A stretch of 64,000 nucleotides of DNA from Flavobacterium gelatinilyticum (lineage in GTDB: Bacteria > Bacteroidota > Bacteroidia > Flavobacteriales > Flavobacteriaceae): the NCBI RefSeq assembly GCF_027111295.1, contig NZ_CP114287.1, forward strand, positions 1,178,001-1,242,000, read 5' to 3'. Both the position numbers and the translations under genes were made by a program. Below are positions 17,357 to 24,737 of this stretch, in pieces (positions within the stretch are counted from its first letter, which is position 1; every line of letters begins with the position of its first letter). The notes under the pieces are model-generated. The model was not told where the DNA came from and ran no database searches. It was given only the letters and a program-made list of their open reading frames with translations.

Positions 17357-17857
17357 ATGGGAGATCATAAAGACCTTACAGAAGAATTAGCGATCAGTAA
17401 GATAAAAGAACTGACCGAAAAAATTAAAATATGCATGTTTTGTACTTACAACAGCGATAGACTGCAGTCGAGACCAATGTCGATTCAGAAAGTAGACGAC
17501 CACGGACAGCTGTGGTTTTTATCTGACCGAAACAGTGGTCAGAATGCCGAAATTACTCTAAATCCCCAGGTTGAACTTTTCTTTTCTGAACCAAATGATA
17601 AGTTTTTGACTCTGCACGGAACTGCATCTATCTCGTACGACAGAGATACAATCGAAAAACTATACGATCCAATTGTAAAAGTATGGATGCCGGGAGGTAT
17701 CGACGATCCTAACTTAAGTGTTATTAAAGTCGTTCCTGAAGATGGTTATTACTGGAACAACAAACACGGTAAAATGGTGGCGATCGCAAAAATGACAGCC
17801 GCTTTTGTTACAGGACACACAATGGATGATGGTATTGAAGGTAATCTAAAATTGTAA
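17357..17857 (+). CDS. General-stress pyridoxamine-phosphate-oxidase-fold protein (GSP26 type)
   Basis: A 166-residue split-barrel flavin-binding protein. It shows ICMFCTYNSDRLQSRPM in the first strands, then GQLWFLSDRNSGQ and VELFFSEPNDKFLTLHGTAS. The C-terminal part has WMPGGIDDPNLSVIKV. This matches the 'pyridoxamine 5'-phosphate oxidase family, general stress protein 26' group, which binds FMN or F420-like cofactors and has no proven PNPOx activity. A near-match to the motif found before three other stress-type genes (AAAAATCCC at 17277-17285) lies about 70 bp upstream. It stands alone between the response regulator and a repeat-rich spacer. Confidence 0.88.
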   Translation: MGDHKDLTEELAISKIKELTEKIKICMFCTYNSDRLQSRPMSIQKVDDHGQLWFLSDRNSGQNAEITLNPQVELFFSEPNDKFLTLHGTASISYDRDTIEKLYDPIVKVWMPGGIDDPNLSVIKVVPEDGYYWNNKHGKMVAIAKMTAAFVTGHTMDDGIEGNLKL

Positions 17858-18341
17858 TTATTTCTACACTATTTAACCGCAAGGTTCACAATGGTTTACG
17901 CAAGGGTTTGCTAAGTTTTATTTTAGGAGCTCTGCGGTCATTTCGTTGTGAATTTTGCGGTTATTTTTTTACTGCTGAGTTTTTTACCGCAAAGACACAA
18001 AGATTTACGCAAAGTTCGCTAAGGTTTTTTTTGAAGCTGCGTCAATTTTGTTATCCTGCCAAAGTACCAAAGGAAGGATCTTCACAAAGCTTATCCTCAA
18101 TAGCTTATGTGTAAAAAAACTAGTTTTTTTTATTCTTTACTCTTTTTTTAGACAATAAAAATCTCTGTCTCTATGTGTTTAAAAAATCTGACACATAGAG
18201 AAAAGGCATTTTACTTGTTAAACAAAAATAGCTTTGACGATTCACTGCTGAGTAGTTTCTCACGAAGAACCTTTCTGCCGCAGGGTCGAATGACAAAGCT
18301 ATATAGCAGCTCTCTTTGGAACATGCACTCTGGAAGAGGAT
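17858..18341. other. Gene-free spacer with degenerate repeats and a palindrome
   Basis: 484 bp. The first part (17876-18035) repeats words such as aaccgcaaggttcacaatgg, ttaccgcaaagacacaaag and tttacgcaaagttcgctaag. A perfect 10-bp inverted repeat, CTCTATGTGT (18169-18178) and ACACATAGAG (18191-18200), follows. Two open frames here (17908-18114 and 18173-18406) run through the repeats, have no recognisable content and are rejected. Confidence 0.65.
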
Positions 18342-19055
18342 TTACACAAAAAGTCTCTTCATCTCCAAAGCATTCAATATTCCTGCTTCGCTGGCTGTAT
18401 TATTAAAATAAATAAATACTGATTTATAATCAATTACATTCTTTATATCAAGTAATTCTTTAGATGAATAACTCGAATAAAACATCTCCGGAACACCGTG
18501 TAAACGGATATAAATAAGCGGAAAATCAGTGAAAATGACGGATGGTAATTTGGGATGACTAACGCTGCAGAAGGTAATACGATTGTCCCGGAAGGCTTTC
18601 CAGACCTCTTCGTTCCACCAGCTGGCGTGGCGGAATTCGATTACGTTCGTAAAACCCAAATCCAGGTTTTTAATAATGTTCTGCAGTCTTTCTGTGGTAA
18701 AATTATAGCTTGGCGGAAACTGAAAAAGGATACAGCCGAGTTTTTCTTTTAAACCCGTTTCGCAGATTTTATAGAAGTCTGAAATCAGTTTTTCGCAGTC
18801 GATAAATTGTTTGATATGGGTGATTTCTTTGGGCGCTTTTACCGAAAAAATAAAATTATCGGGTGCTTTTTTATACCAGTTTTCGAAAATTCTAACCGTC
18901 GGAAACTTATAAAAGCTTCCATTGAACTCATACGTTCTAAAGTACTGGTAATAAAACTGAAACATATCCTTACCTGTCATGTTGTCAGGGTAGAAAATTC
19001 CCTTCCAATAACGATTATTGTAACTTGAGCATCCTATTAAAATTTCATTTTTCAT
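18342..19055 (-). CDS. DUF72 (YecE-like) TIM-barrel protein
   Basis: A 237-residue protein. It starts MKNEILIGCSSYNNRYWKG, the typical DUF72 opening (I-G-x-S-x-x-x-x-x-W-x-G), followed by FYPDNM and an FNGSFYKFP segment. Later motifs are FSVKAPKEITH, LGCILFQFPPSY, VIEFRHASWW and YIRLHG, with FNNT near the end. The family has a TIM-barrel fold and an undetermined biochemical role. Its start overlaps the end of the Fpg/Nei gene by 4 bp (ATGA overlap), so the two are translationally coupled. This argues for a role near DNA repair or stress. Confidence 0.92.
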   Translation of the reverse strand: MKNEILIGCSSYNNRYWKGIFYPDNMTGKDMFQFYYQYFRTYEFNGSFYKFPTVRIFENWYKKAPDNFIFSVKAPKEITHIKQFIDCEKLISDFYKICETGLKEKLGCILFQFPPSYNFTTERLQNIIKNLDLGFTNVIEFRHASWWNEEVWKAFRDNRITFCSVSHPKLPSVIFTDFPLIYIRLHGVPEMFYSSYSSKELLDIKNVIDYKSVFIYFNNTASEAGILNALEMKRLFV

Positions 19056-19783
19056 ACATGAAGCTGCTGGCAGTTGGTACAGAAAAAACTGCGTCGTTTT
19101 TTCTTCCCTGTGTGTTTTTTAATTAAGGGTAAATTGCATCTTTTGCACTCTTTTTGGGTATGGGCAAGCCAATGTTTTTTGAGTTCATTTTTCTTCTTCC
19201 AATACAAAAATTCAAAACTGTAAATAGAACATTCGGCTATTATTTCGTCTAGTTTTTCGGGCGGAATTTTCCCGGCCAAAGATTCGGGGTGAATATAACA
19301 TCGGTACAAAACTTCATTTTTGATGATATTCCCTACCCCGGAAAATATATTTTGATCAAGAACAGCATCGCAGATCATCTCATTGGGAATTTTTTCGAGG
19401 CTTATCTTTGCTTTTTTCGGATTCCAGTTTTCGTTTAAAACATCTTCGCTCCAATCGTAATATTGATCTATCGGGCCTTCGAGAATCTTGACTGAACAGG
19501 TATAGAAGTTGATTTCGCCATCTGAAAATCCTAAATGCAACTTTGGTGCATTTTCTTTTTTGTCATTGATTTTATAAGTTCCAAACATCAATAAATGGAT
19601 TTTAAGGCTAAAATCTTCAAAACAGATCAAAAAGTGCTTTCCCCAGGTTTTGAAGGCTAAAATGGTCTTATTTTGCAGTCTGTCGAGGTCTATAGAACTG
19701 TTTCCCGAAACCTCAATTATCTTTTTGCCTGTAAATTGCTGCGCTTCTTCTTTTAAAATCAATATAGACGGACCTTCGGGCAT
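19052..19783 (-). CDS. Fpg/Nei-family DNA glycosylase/AP lyase
   Basis: A 243-residue protein. The N-terminus MPEGPS supplies the catalytic Pro (after Met removal) and Glu of the Fpg/Nei family. The conserved Lys of the first domain is probably Lys49 (TWGKHF). The H2TH region contains IFSGVGNIIKNEVLY. The C-terminal zinc finger is present as CKRC, then FFCTNC with 17 residues between the pairs. The family excises oxidised bases and nicks the abasic site. The overall pattern resembles Nei/endonuclease VIII-like members more than MutM, but substrate preference cannot be decided by eye. It is coupled by a 4-bp overlap to DUF72, and a terminator lies just upstream. Confidence 0.92.
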   Translation of the reverse strand: MPEGPSILILKEEAQQFTGKKIIEVSGNSSIDLDRLQNKTILAFKTWGKHFLICFEDFSLKIHLLMFGTYKINDKKENAPKLHLGFSDGEINFYTCSVKILEGPIDQYYDWSEDVLNENWNPKKAKISLEKIPNEMICDAVLDQNIFSGVGNIIKNEVLYRCYIHPESLAGKIPPEKLDEIIAECSIYSFEFLYWKKKNELKKHWLAHTQKECKRCNLPLIKKHTGKKKRRSFFCTNCQQLHV

Positions 19784-19807
19784 AAATTTAAATTTTAGTT
19801 TAACTAG

Positions 19808-19837
19808 AAAAAGTGCAGCTTAAGAACTGCACTTTTT
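19808..19837 (-). terminator. Intrinsic terminator of the YciE-like gene
   Basis: The 11-bp stem is AAAAAGTGCAG (19808-19818) with CTGCACTTTTT (19827-19837), loop 8 nt. It sits 22 bp beyond the stop of the ferritin-like gene and 25 bp before the glycosylase start. Confidence 0.85.
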
Positions 19838-19858
19838 ATTTATTTGTTTGATTCTTTG

Positions 19859-20431
19859 TTACTCAGCTTCGGCTGCTTCAATATTTACAGCATTTACAGC
19901 TACTTCGGTCAATAATTTATCGGCTCCTTTTTCTTCGTCAAGCGTTTGTTCCAGCAATGTTGCCGCTTCTTCAAGTCCAAGAGTTTCGGCAAACTGGCGC
20001 AGCGTTCCGTATGTTGCAATTTCGTAATGCTCGATTTTTTGGCTTGCCGCAATAATTCCGGCATCACGCACTACTCCAATTTCGGTTTCTTCCAGAATTC
20101 CTTTTCCTTCTTCGATTAAACCTTCCATGGCATCGCATTTTTTGGCTGTTGCTTTTTTCCCAATTAGTTCAAAAACTTTCTCTAAACGGGTTACGTGTTC
20201 TTCGGTTTCGGTTAAATGATTGTTGATTGCGTCAATCAGTTCCTCAGATGTTGCATTTTTAGCCATTGAAGGCAATGCTTTGGTCAGCGCTTTTTCGGCC
20301 CAGTAAATATCTTTCAGGCTTTCTTCAAACAATTCGGTCAGACCTGCAGCGGCATTCGATTTTGGTTTTGTTACTCCTCTTTTAACCGTTTGTTTTGGTG
20401 CGGTCTCTTTTTTTGTTGCAGTAGTTTTCAT
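19859..20431 (-). CDS. YciE/YciF-type ferritin-like protein (DUF892)
   Basis: A 190-residue, all-helical protein. A Lys/Thr/Ala-rich N-terminal tail (MKTTATKKETAPKQTVKRG) resembles histone-like tails. It is followed by the DUF892 core: LTELFEESLKDIYWAEKAL, then MEGLIEEGKGIL, ASQKIEHYEIATYGTLR and ETLDEEKGADKLL. Glu and His residues in these helices correspond to the di-metal ligands of the ferritin-like fold. E. coli YciE/YciF are stress-induced and of unknown function. The basic tail may contact DNA (inference). The motif AAAAATCCT occurs about 63 bp upstream of the start, shared with two other stress-type genes. It is divergent from the acidic-protein gene. Confidence 0.9.
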   Translation of the reverse strand: MKTTATKKETAPKQTVKRGVTKPKSNAAAGLTELFEESLKDIYWAEKALTKALPSMAKNATSEELIDAINNHLTETEEHVTRLEKVFELIGKKATAKKCDAMEGLIEEGKGILEETEIGVVRDAGIIAASQKIEHYEIATYGTLRQFAETLGLEEAATLLEQTLDEEKGADKLLTEVAVNAVNIEAAEAE

Positions 20432-20494
20432 GGTAATTTATATTTTATGATTAATAGTTTCAAAATTAGTGCGGCATGAAAACGAAACCGTTAT

Positions 20495-20503
20495 AGGATT
20501 TTT
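20495..20503 (-). promoter_or_regulatory. Shared upstream motif AAAAATCCT (copy 1)
   Basis: On the minus strand this reads AAAAATCCTATAAC, ending about 63 bp before the YciE-like start. The same 9-mer lies 60-61 bp before the genes starting at 24184 and 24807. A regulatory role is inferred from position only. Confidence 0.4.
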
Positions 20504-20622
20504 CGATTAAATTCTATTCTAAACACCTGTCAATTATACAATTAGAAGAAATAATTTTATAAAGAAAAGTTTTCATTTCAGAACTAGATTTACAAGTATA
20601 AAAACAATTAAAAAATGACGTC

Positions 20623-21180
20623 ATGAATACTACAGATAATAAAAACAGAGCTTTTATAAGAGACCCGAGAAATCCGGATGTTTCTGAAAGAAAAAACGCT
20701 TCAAACGATGATTTGTTTGATGCAGAGAACCTGCACGATACCGATACAAATGCAGAAGCAATGGAAAGGGGTTTTACGGTTCGAAACGGTTATAACCCAA
20801 ACCGTCCAAATCCGGATCAGGATTCGATTGCTTACGAAGACGACTTAGACGACCTGAGCGATGATTTTCATTCTGAAAAAGATCTTGAAGACACAGACAA
20901 CGATGTTTATGTAGTTCAGCTTGAAGATGATGATGATTTGGAGGATGAAGATGAATATATCGACGAAGATCTGGATGAGGATCTGGAAAATGATGAATTT
21001 GATAATCCTTCGGACACATTTGAAAACGATTTTAACGAAACCGAAGATGTTCTGGAAGATATCGACGATGAGGATGAAATTGAAGAAGATGACGAAGAGG
21101 AAGACGAAGATAATCAGTATATTGAAGATGATGTTCAGGAAGAAGAGGATTATGAAGATAATGATCCTCGAAAATTCTAA
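20623..21180 (+). CDS. Extremely acidic hypothetical protein
   Basis: A 185-residue protein with no recognised domain. The first 70 residues are polar and of mixed charge (NRAFIRDPRNPDVSERKN). From about residue 72 to the end more than half of all residues are Asp or Glu, in runs such as QLEDDDDLEDEDEY and EDDEEEDEDN, ending DPRKF. It would be intrinsically disordered with a very low isoelectric point. The coding strand carries GAA/GAT triplet-rich DNA, which also opens false frames on the other strands (20774-21019, 20921-21187). It is divergent from the YciE-like gene and ends at a strong terminator. A role as a nucleic-acid mimic, histone-like chaperone or ion buffer is only speculation. 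Confidence 0.8.
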   Translation: MNTTDNKNRAFIRDPRNPDVSERKNASNDDLFDAENLHDTDTNAEAMERGFTVRNGYNPNRPNPDQDSIAYEDDLDDLSDDFHSEKDLEDTDNDVYVVQLEDDDDLEDEDEYIDEDLDEDLENDEFDNPSDTFENDFNETEDVLEDIDDEDEIEEDDEEEDEDNQYIEDDVQEEEDYEDNDPRKF

Positions 21181-21185
21181 AGCAT

Positions 21186-21223
21186 AAAAAAACCGTTAAG
21201 CATCGATTCTTAACGGTTTTTTT
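21186..21223. terminator. Bidirectional terminator, AACCGTTAAG stem (copy 1)
   Basis: AAAAAAACCGTTAAG (21186-21200) pairs with CTTAACGGTTTTTTT (21209-21223), loop 8 nt. It lies between the convergent acidic-protein and XRE genes. The same 10-bp stem recurs at 21808-21835 on the other side of the XRE gene. Confidence 0.9.
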
Positions 21224-21244
21224 ATGAGATTTCAATTCAGATGT

Positions 21245-21658
21245 TTATTTCGAATTTAATAATTTCTCCAAATACGATATTTTCTCTTTTTCGGCTTCAA
21301 GCAAACGTTCGTAAAGCTTTTTATTTTCTTCATAAGATTCAACCAATTTATCCAAAGGATTGAATGTACAATTATTTGCAAAAATACTTCCGGTTGTAAC
21401 CACATTATCTGTAAAAGTATTGAAATAGTTAATCATACTTTCGTCTGAAAAATTTTTAATTGCTTCAACACTTACACCAAGTGCTTTTGCTATTTGAGCA
21501 AGCTTTTCTTCATCTACATTTTCGCTGTTTTCAATTATAGATACAGCTTGCTGATTGGTTCCTAAAGCCTGCGCAAGAGCTTCCTGCTTCATATCACGAA
21601 GTTCACGAATACGGCTTATTTTGCGCCCTATATGGTTTGGTTTTGTTGATACACTCAT
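21245..21658 (-). CDS. XRE-family helix-turn-helix regulator with C-terminal coiled coil
   Basis: A 137-residue protein. An HTH_3 domain covers about residues 10-66: IRELRDMKQEALAQALGTNQ, QAVSIIENSENVDEEKLAQI, then AKALGVSVEAI. Residues 100-137 form a charged helix (ESYEENKKLYERLLEAEKE) that probably mediates dimerisation. The middle (NTFTDNVVTTGSIFANNCTF) is uncharged. Similar proteins are common in Flavobacteriia and usually lie alone. The target is unknown. It is flanked on both sides by hairpins with the same stem. Confidence 0.88.
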   Translation of the reverse strand: MSVSTKPNHIGRKISRIRELRDMKQEALAQALGTNQQAVSIIENSENVDEEKLAQIAKALGVSVEAIKNFSDESMINYFNTFTDNVVTTGSIFANNCTFNPLDKLVESYEENKKLYERLLEAEKEKISYLEKLLNSK

Positions 21659-21807
21659 AAGTCAAAGATACTAATTTGAAGTAAAGAAAATAAAAATATG
21701 TACGATACAGGGTCAATGTGGTATTTTACAGATAATTCCTGCTGAAAAACCAAATCTGTTCGCTGTACAAAAATACAATTTTTCAGACAAATTCGTTCAA
21801 AATAAAA

Positions 21808-21835
21808 AACCGTTAAGTTTTTATTCTTAACGGTT
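21808..21835 (-). terminator. Intrinsic terminator, AACCGTTAAG stem (copy 2)
   Basis: AACCGTTAAG (21808-21817) pairs with CTTAACGGTT (21826-21835), loop 8 nt. On the minus strand it is followed by a T tract. It sits 10 bp beyond the stop of the DUF5661-like gene. Confidence 0.85.
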
Positions 21836-21845
21836 CGTATATATT

Positions 21846-22493
21846 TTAATCTCCAATGATTTTGAGTGCCGGAATATCGTCCATTTTTATAAGACGCTCC
21901 GCAAGCCCTGCCCTCGCCCTTTGAAGTTCTATTTCGGCTTTTCCTAATTCTTTGTACCATTCTTCGTTTCCAGTGTCGGCACTTTCTATTTTCCGCACGA
22001 TTTCAAAAATTTCTCCCTCTGCTTCCATCACTTTCAAACGCTTGTAATACGTCAGGCTTTCGGTCATGTGCGCCAGAGCGATCATAGCCGTTAAAAACGG
22101 ATGGTTGTTGGTTACATTGACATCTTTTACTTTTCCGTGTTCGAGTTCTACTTTTAAGGCAAAAGCAAACTCTTCCATATTAAAAGCCCTGTGCCTGCTG
22201 TCTGGATTTAAATAGGCTTGTATGGCATGAACATTGTTCATTGTCGAAAGATCTACATCTGTATCTTTGCTTTCGAGTAAATCTTTGTAAACTACATTGG
22301 CTATGGCGGTTGCCTCTGCAATTGTAGGGTCGTTTGCAGGATCTTCAAAATCTCTGACAGACCAGTCCCAGTTTTCGGGATGCACAGGTTTAATGTACTT
22401 TTCGCAAAAATCTGTTACATCGTTTTTTAAGCTCACCATTTGGTCTTCTCTTTTGATAAAAACATTCTGATAAGCACCGCTTTTTGTTCTCAT
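21846..22493 (-). CDS. Hypothetical protein, DUF5661-like
   Basis: A 215-residue protein when started at the ATG at 22491-22493 (MRTKSGAYQNVF). A longer frame starting at 22529 would begin inside a terminator hairpin (22519-22548), so the shorter start is preferred. The middle part (MEEFAFALKVELEHGK, DVNVTNNHPFLTAMIALAHM, then YYKRLKVMEAEG) resembles DUF5661, a small family with 'VELEHG ... TNVT(N/D)D ... IALAHL ... YY'. The C-terminal part is helical and charged (GKAEIELQRARAGLAERL). No function is known. It ends at a terminator and stands apart from the XRE gene. Confidence 0.75.
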   Translation of the reverse strand: MRTKSGAYQNVFIKREDQMVSLKNDVTDFCEKYIKPVHPENWDWSVRDFEDPANDPTIAEATAIANVVYKDLLESKDTDVDLSTMNNVHAIQAYLNPDSRHRAFNMEEFAFALKVELEHGKVKDVNVTNNHPFLTAMIALAHMTESLTYYKRLKVMEAEGEIFEIVRKIESADTGNEEWYKELGKAEIELQRARAGLAERLIKMDDIPALKIIGD

Positions 22494-22518
22494 AACGTAT
22501 TTTTTTTTTGAAAAAGAC

Positions 22519-22548
22519 AAACGACACATTACAAAATGTGCCGTTTTT
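22519..22548. terminator. Intrinsic terminator hairpin
   Basis: AAACGACACATT (22519-22530) and AATGTGCCGTTT (22535-22546) form a 12-bp stem with one mismatch and a 4-nt loop. T tracts lie on both sides. It sits beyond the DUF1328-like gene on the minus strand. Confidence 0.8.
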
Positions 22549-22577
22549 ATCTTCTTTTATTTACTGAGATTCCAGTG

Positions 22578-22739
22578 TTAAACACTTCTTCTTCCGCTGA
22601 TAAGCGAAATAATAAATAACACTAAGAATATAAAGAATAAAATTTTTGCTATACTAGCGGCTCCGGCAGCAATACCGCCAAAACCAAATATTCCTGCAAT
22701 GATTGCCAGAATAATAAATATGACTGTCCAACGTAACAT
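22578..22739 (-). CDS. Small DUF1328-type membrane protein
   Basis: A 53-residue protein too short for a standard ORF list. The translation begins [20 protein letters not shown], continues [20 protein letters not shown] and ends SLISGRRSV. Two hydrophobic helices (about 5-22 and 29-48), the opening MLRW and the Gly/Ala-rich link match the DUF1328 (YtjA-like) family of small membrane proteins. These often respond to envelope or general stress; function is unknown. It lies between the DUF5661-like gene (with a terminator in between) and the topoisomerase, 109 bp downstream of the latter. Confidence 0.88.
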   Translation of the reverse strand: MLRWTVIFIILAIIAGIFGFGGIAAGAASIAKILFFIFLVLFIISLISGRRSV

Positions 22740-22848
22740 AATAAGTGATTTTTAGTTAATAAAGATTTAGTTTGTTACTCAAATTTCATGCTTTTCTGCG
22801 AGATGCATTAACTCTATTTGTTCAATTTATATCTCTATAAATTATTGA

Positions 22849-23943
22849 TTATAATAAGTTTACCTGATAATTCTGAATCAGCTCGGCAAAAGCGCTTTCG
22901 GATCTCGAAAAATACTTTTTGGTGCTTCGGCTTTTTTTTACTTTATCAAAATACTGCTGTATCGATCCATCTTCATAAGTCGTAACCAGCAAAGGATGAA
23001 CGTAATAGTTTTTGCATACGTTTCGGGTATTTCCCAATGCTTCGGCCGTGGCGTCGTAAGCGGTTACGATATTTCGTTTGATTTCTTTTTCATCCGAAGT
23101 TGTTCCGATTTCCATCAGGTTTTCAAAAAAAACAATCGACGCGGCCCAGGTCCTGAAATCTTTGGCGCTGAAATATTCTCCCGAAATATTATGAAGATAC
23201 TCGTTTACCATGTGGCTGTCGAGTACTTTTCGTTCGCCGTTTGCATCGTAATATTTAAAAACTTCCCAGCCTGGAATTTCTTCGCATCGGCTTACGAGTT
23301 TGATTAATTGTTTGTTTCGGGTTGTAACGGTATGTTGTTTTCCTTTTTTTCCGATGAATTCAAACCGAAGGGTATTTTTATTGATGTTGATGTGACGCTT
23401 GCGAAGTGTCGAAAGTCCGTACGATTTATTGTCTTTTGCGTACTTTTCGTTTCCAATCCTGATGTGCGTTTCCTCCATTAAACGGATTACAAGTGCTATA
23501 ACCTTGTTTTTAGACCATTCTTTTTGTTCTAAATCGAGATCAACTTGTTTTCTTATTAAAGGAAGTTTTTGTCCAAACTCGGCTATTTTATAGAATTTGG
23601 TCTGATTCCGAATTAGATTCCATTTTGGATGATAACGGTATTGTTTTCTGTTTTTTACATCGAGTCCAACGGCCTGCAAATGTCCGTTTGCCAAATCAGA
23701 AATCCTCACATTTACCCACGCAGGCGGTAATACAAGACTATTGAAGCGTTTTAACTCGCTTTTGCGTTTAATACAACGTCCGTTTTTTTTATAAACAAAA
23801 CCATCCTCTCCTTCACACCTCTCAATTGGCAGTTTTTGATTGCTGACATAAACTAAATCCAGTTTTTCGAGTACCAAATGTGGTGACTTGATTAACTGAG
23901 TCATCATTTTTTGCTGCGATGCTTTTAGAGGCATGGTTTTCAT
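22849..23943 (-). CDS. DNA topoisomerase IB (poxvirus type)
   Basis: A 364-residue enzyme, close to the usual length of bacterial topoisomerase IB. The N-terminal domain has YKKNGRCIKRKSELKRFNSL and LVLPPAWVNVRIS. The catalytic domain shows IRIGNEKYAKDNKSYGLSTL (active-site Arg region), FEFIGKKGK, SAKDFRTWAAS, then NTRNVCKNYYVHP, in which Tyr314 is the likely nucleophile. It relaxes supercoils through a 3'-phosphotyrosyl intermediate. The gene starts one base after the stop of the small DUF7218/SAP-like gene, so they form an operon. It belongs with the glycosylase and DUF72 genes nearby in a genome-maintenance theme. Confidence 0.94.
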   Translation of the reverse strand: MKTMPLKASQQKMMTQLIKSPHLVLEKLDLVYVSNQKLPIERCEGEDGFVYKKNGRCIKRKSELKRFNSLVLPPAWVNVRISDLANGHLQAVGLDVKNRKQYRYHPKWNLIRNQTKFYKIAEFGQKLPLIRKQVDLDLEQKEWSKNKVIALVIRLMEETHIRIGNEKYAKDNKSYGLSTLRKRHININKNTLRFEFIGKKGKQHTVTTRNKQLIKLVSRCEEIPGWEVFKYYDANGERKVLDSHMVNEYLHNISGEYFSAKDFRTWAASIVFFENLMEIGTTSDEKEIKRNIVTAYDATAEALGNTRNVCKNYYVHPLLVTTYEDGSIQQYFDKVKKSRSTKKYFSRSESAFAELIQNYQVNLL

Positions 23944-23944
23944 T

Positions 23945-24184
23945 TTAATTGTTTCGTAACGAATTAATAAGTCCTTTTTTGTTCATATAAGAACGGCCTT
24001 TGATGCCTACTTTACTGGCCTGTTTAAGAAGTTCGTCTTTTGTCCATTCTTCATACGGCTTTGCTTTTCCGCCCTTTTCTCCTGCATCTGGTGTATTTGC
24101 AATTCGTGCCGATTTCTCTTTACTGTATCCTTTTTTTACTAAGGCTTCGTACTGTTCTTCGTTTTTAATTCTTGGATTAGGCAT
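23945..24184 (-). CDS. Small SAP/Rho-N-like protein (DUF7218-like)
   Basis: A 79-residue basic protein. The first half (MPNPRIKNEEQYEALVKKGY, SKEKSARIANTP) followed by AGEKGGKAKPYEEWTKDELL matches a small family in which a 'Y-E-x-L-x-x-x-G-x-S-x-x-x-A-A-R-I-A-N' head precedes a SAP/Rho-N-like helix pair. The end (KQASKVGIKGRSYMNKKGLI) is the Rho-N/SAP helix. Such motifs bind nucleic acid, so a DNA-associated accessory role with the adjacent topoisomerase (one-base spacing) is reasonable but inferred. The motif AAAAATCCT occurs about 60 bp before its start. Confidence 0.82.
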   Translation of the reverse strand: MPNPRIKNEEQYEALVKKGYSKEKSARIANTPDAGEKGGKAKPYEEWTKDELLKQASKVGIKGRSYMNKKGLINSLRNN

Positions 24185-24244
24185 GACTTTAAAATTTTAG
24201 ATTGTTATTCAGAAATCTTGATATATCAAAATTCCTTAAAAAGC

Positions 24245-24253
24245 AGGATTTTT
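24245..24253 (-). promoter_or_regulatory. Shared upstream motif AAAAATCCT (copy 2)
   Basis: The minus strand reads CTATAACAGAAAAATCCT. It ends about 60 bp before the start of the SAP-like/topoisomerase operon. Confidence 0.4.
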
Positions 24254-24358
24254 CTGTTATAGAATTTTGATTATAACTTTCATAATTATTTAGTATTCAG
24301 TCGCGGTCAGTTTTTTAGTCGTTAGTTGTAAACAAATTGTTTCAATTGAAACAGCAAT

Positions 24359-24614
24359 ACATTCCAGAGGAATGTCTCGTTGATTGAAAAAATATAGAGT
24401 TACGGTTATACGTTTATATTGAATGTACGGCTAATACGTTCCGGAGGAACGTTTCAATCGGTAGAAAAAAAATATATTGATTATGGTTTACGCTCCAGAG
24501 GAACGTTTGATTATATTATATAGAGACAAACGGAATATTTCAGGTGTCCCTCTGGGACACAATGCGCCAACGATTCATTTTTTTTTCTACCGATGAAATA
24601 TTCCTCCGGAATAT
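24359..24614. repeat. Cluster of five REP-like palindromes (7-bp arms, 3-nt loop)
   Basis: Palindromes: ACATTCC-AGA-GGAATGT (24359-24375), ACGTTCC-GGA-GGAACGT (24436-24452), ACGCTCC-AGA-GGAACGT (24490-24506, one mismatch), GTGTCCC-TCT-GGGACAC (24544-24560), ATATTCC-TCC-GGAATAT (24598-24614). The first three have loop RGA and the last two have its complement, so the units are in opposite orientations. Units 2 and 5 also share a flank (ATCGGTAGAAAAAAAA at 24457-24472, and its reverse complement at 24579-24594). Confidence 0.85.
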
Positions 24615-24737
24615 GAAAACCGTGACCGAAAACTGATTACTGATTACTGAGACTTAAAACTAATCACTAATCACTGAGACTGATCACTAATCACTGAAAA
24701 CTAAAAAACCACATATCTAAATCTTATAACAATCCAT

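Noticed and set aside
17908..18406. Two plus-strand ORFs in the repeat-rich spacer
   Set aside because: They read through degenerate repeats and the end of the DUF72 gene; no start signal or homology pattern.
20774..21187. Open frames on the opposite strand and in another frame of the acidic protein gene
   Set aside because: They result from GAA/GAT-rich triplets; translations are low-complexity (Met/Lys/Ile or His/Pro runs).
21655..21960. 101-codon minus-strand ORF overlapping the DUF5661-like gene
   Set aside because: It runs through a terminator hairpin and the coding region of another gene in a different frame, with no recognisable content.
24359..24614. CRISPR array
   Set aside because: The palindromes differ in sequence, are only 17 bp, are unevenly spaced and change orientation; no cas genes are nearby.
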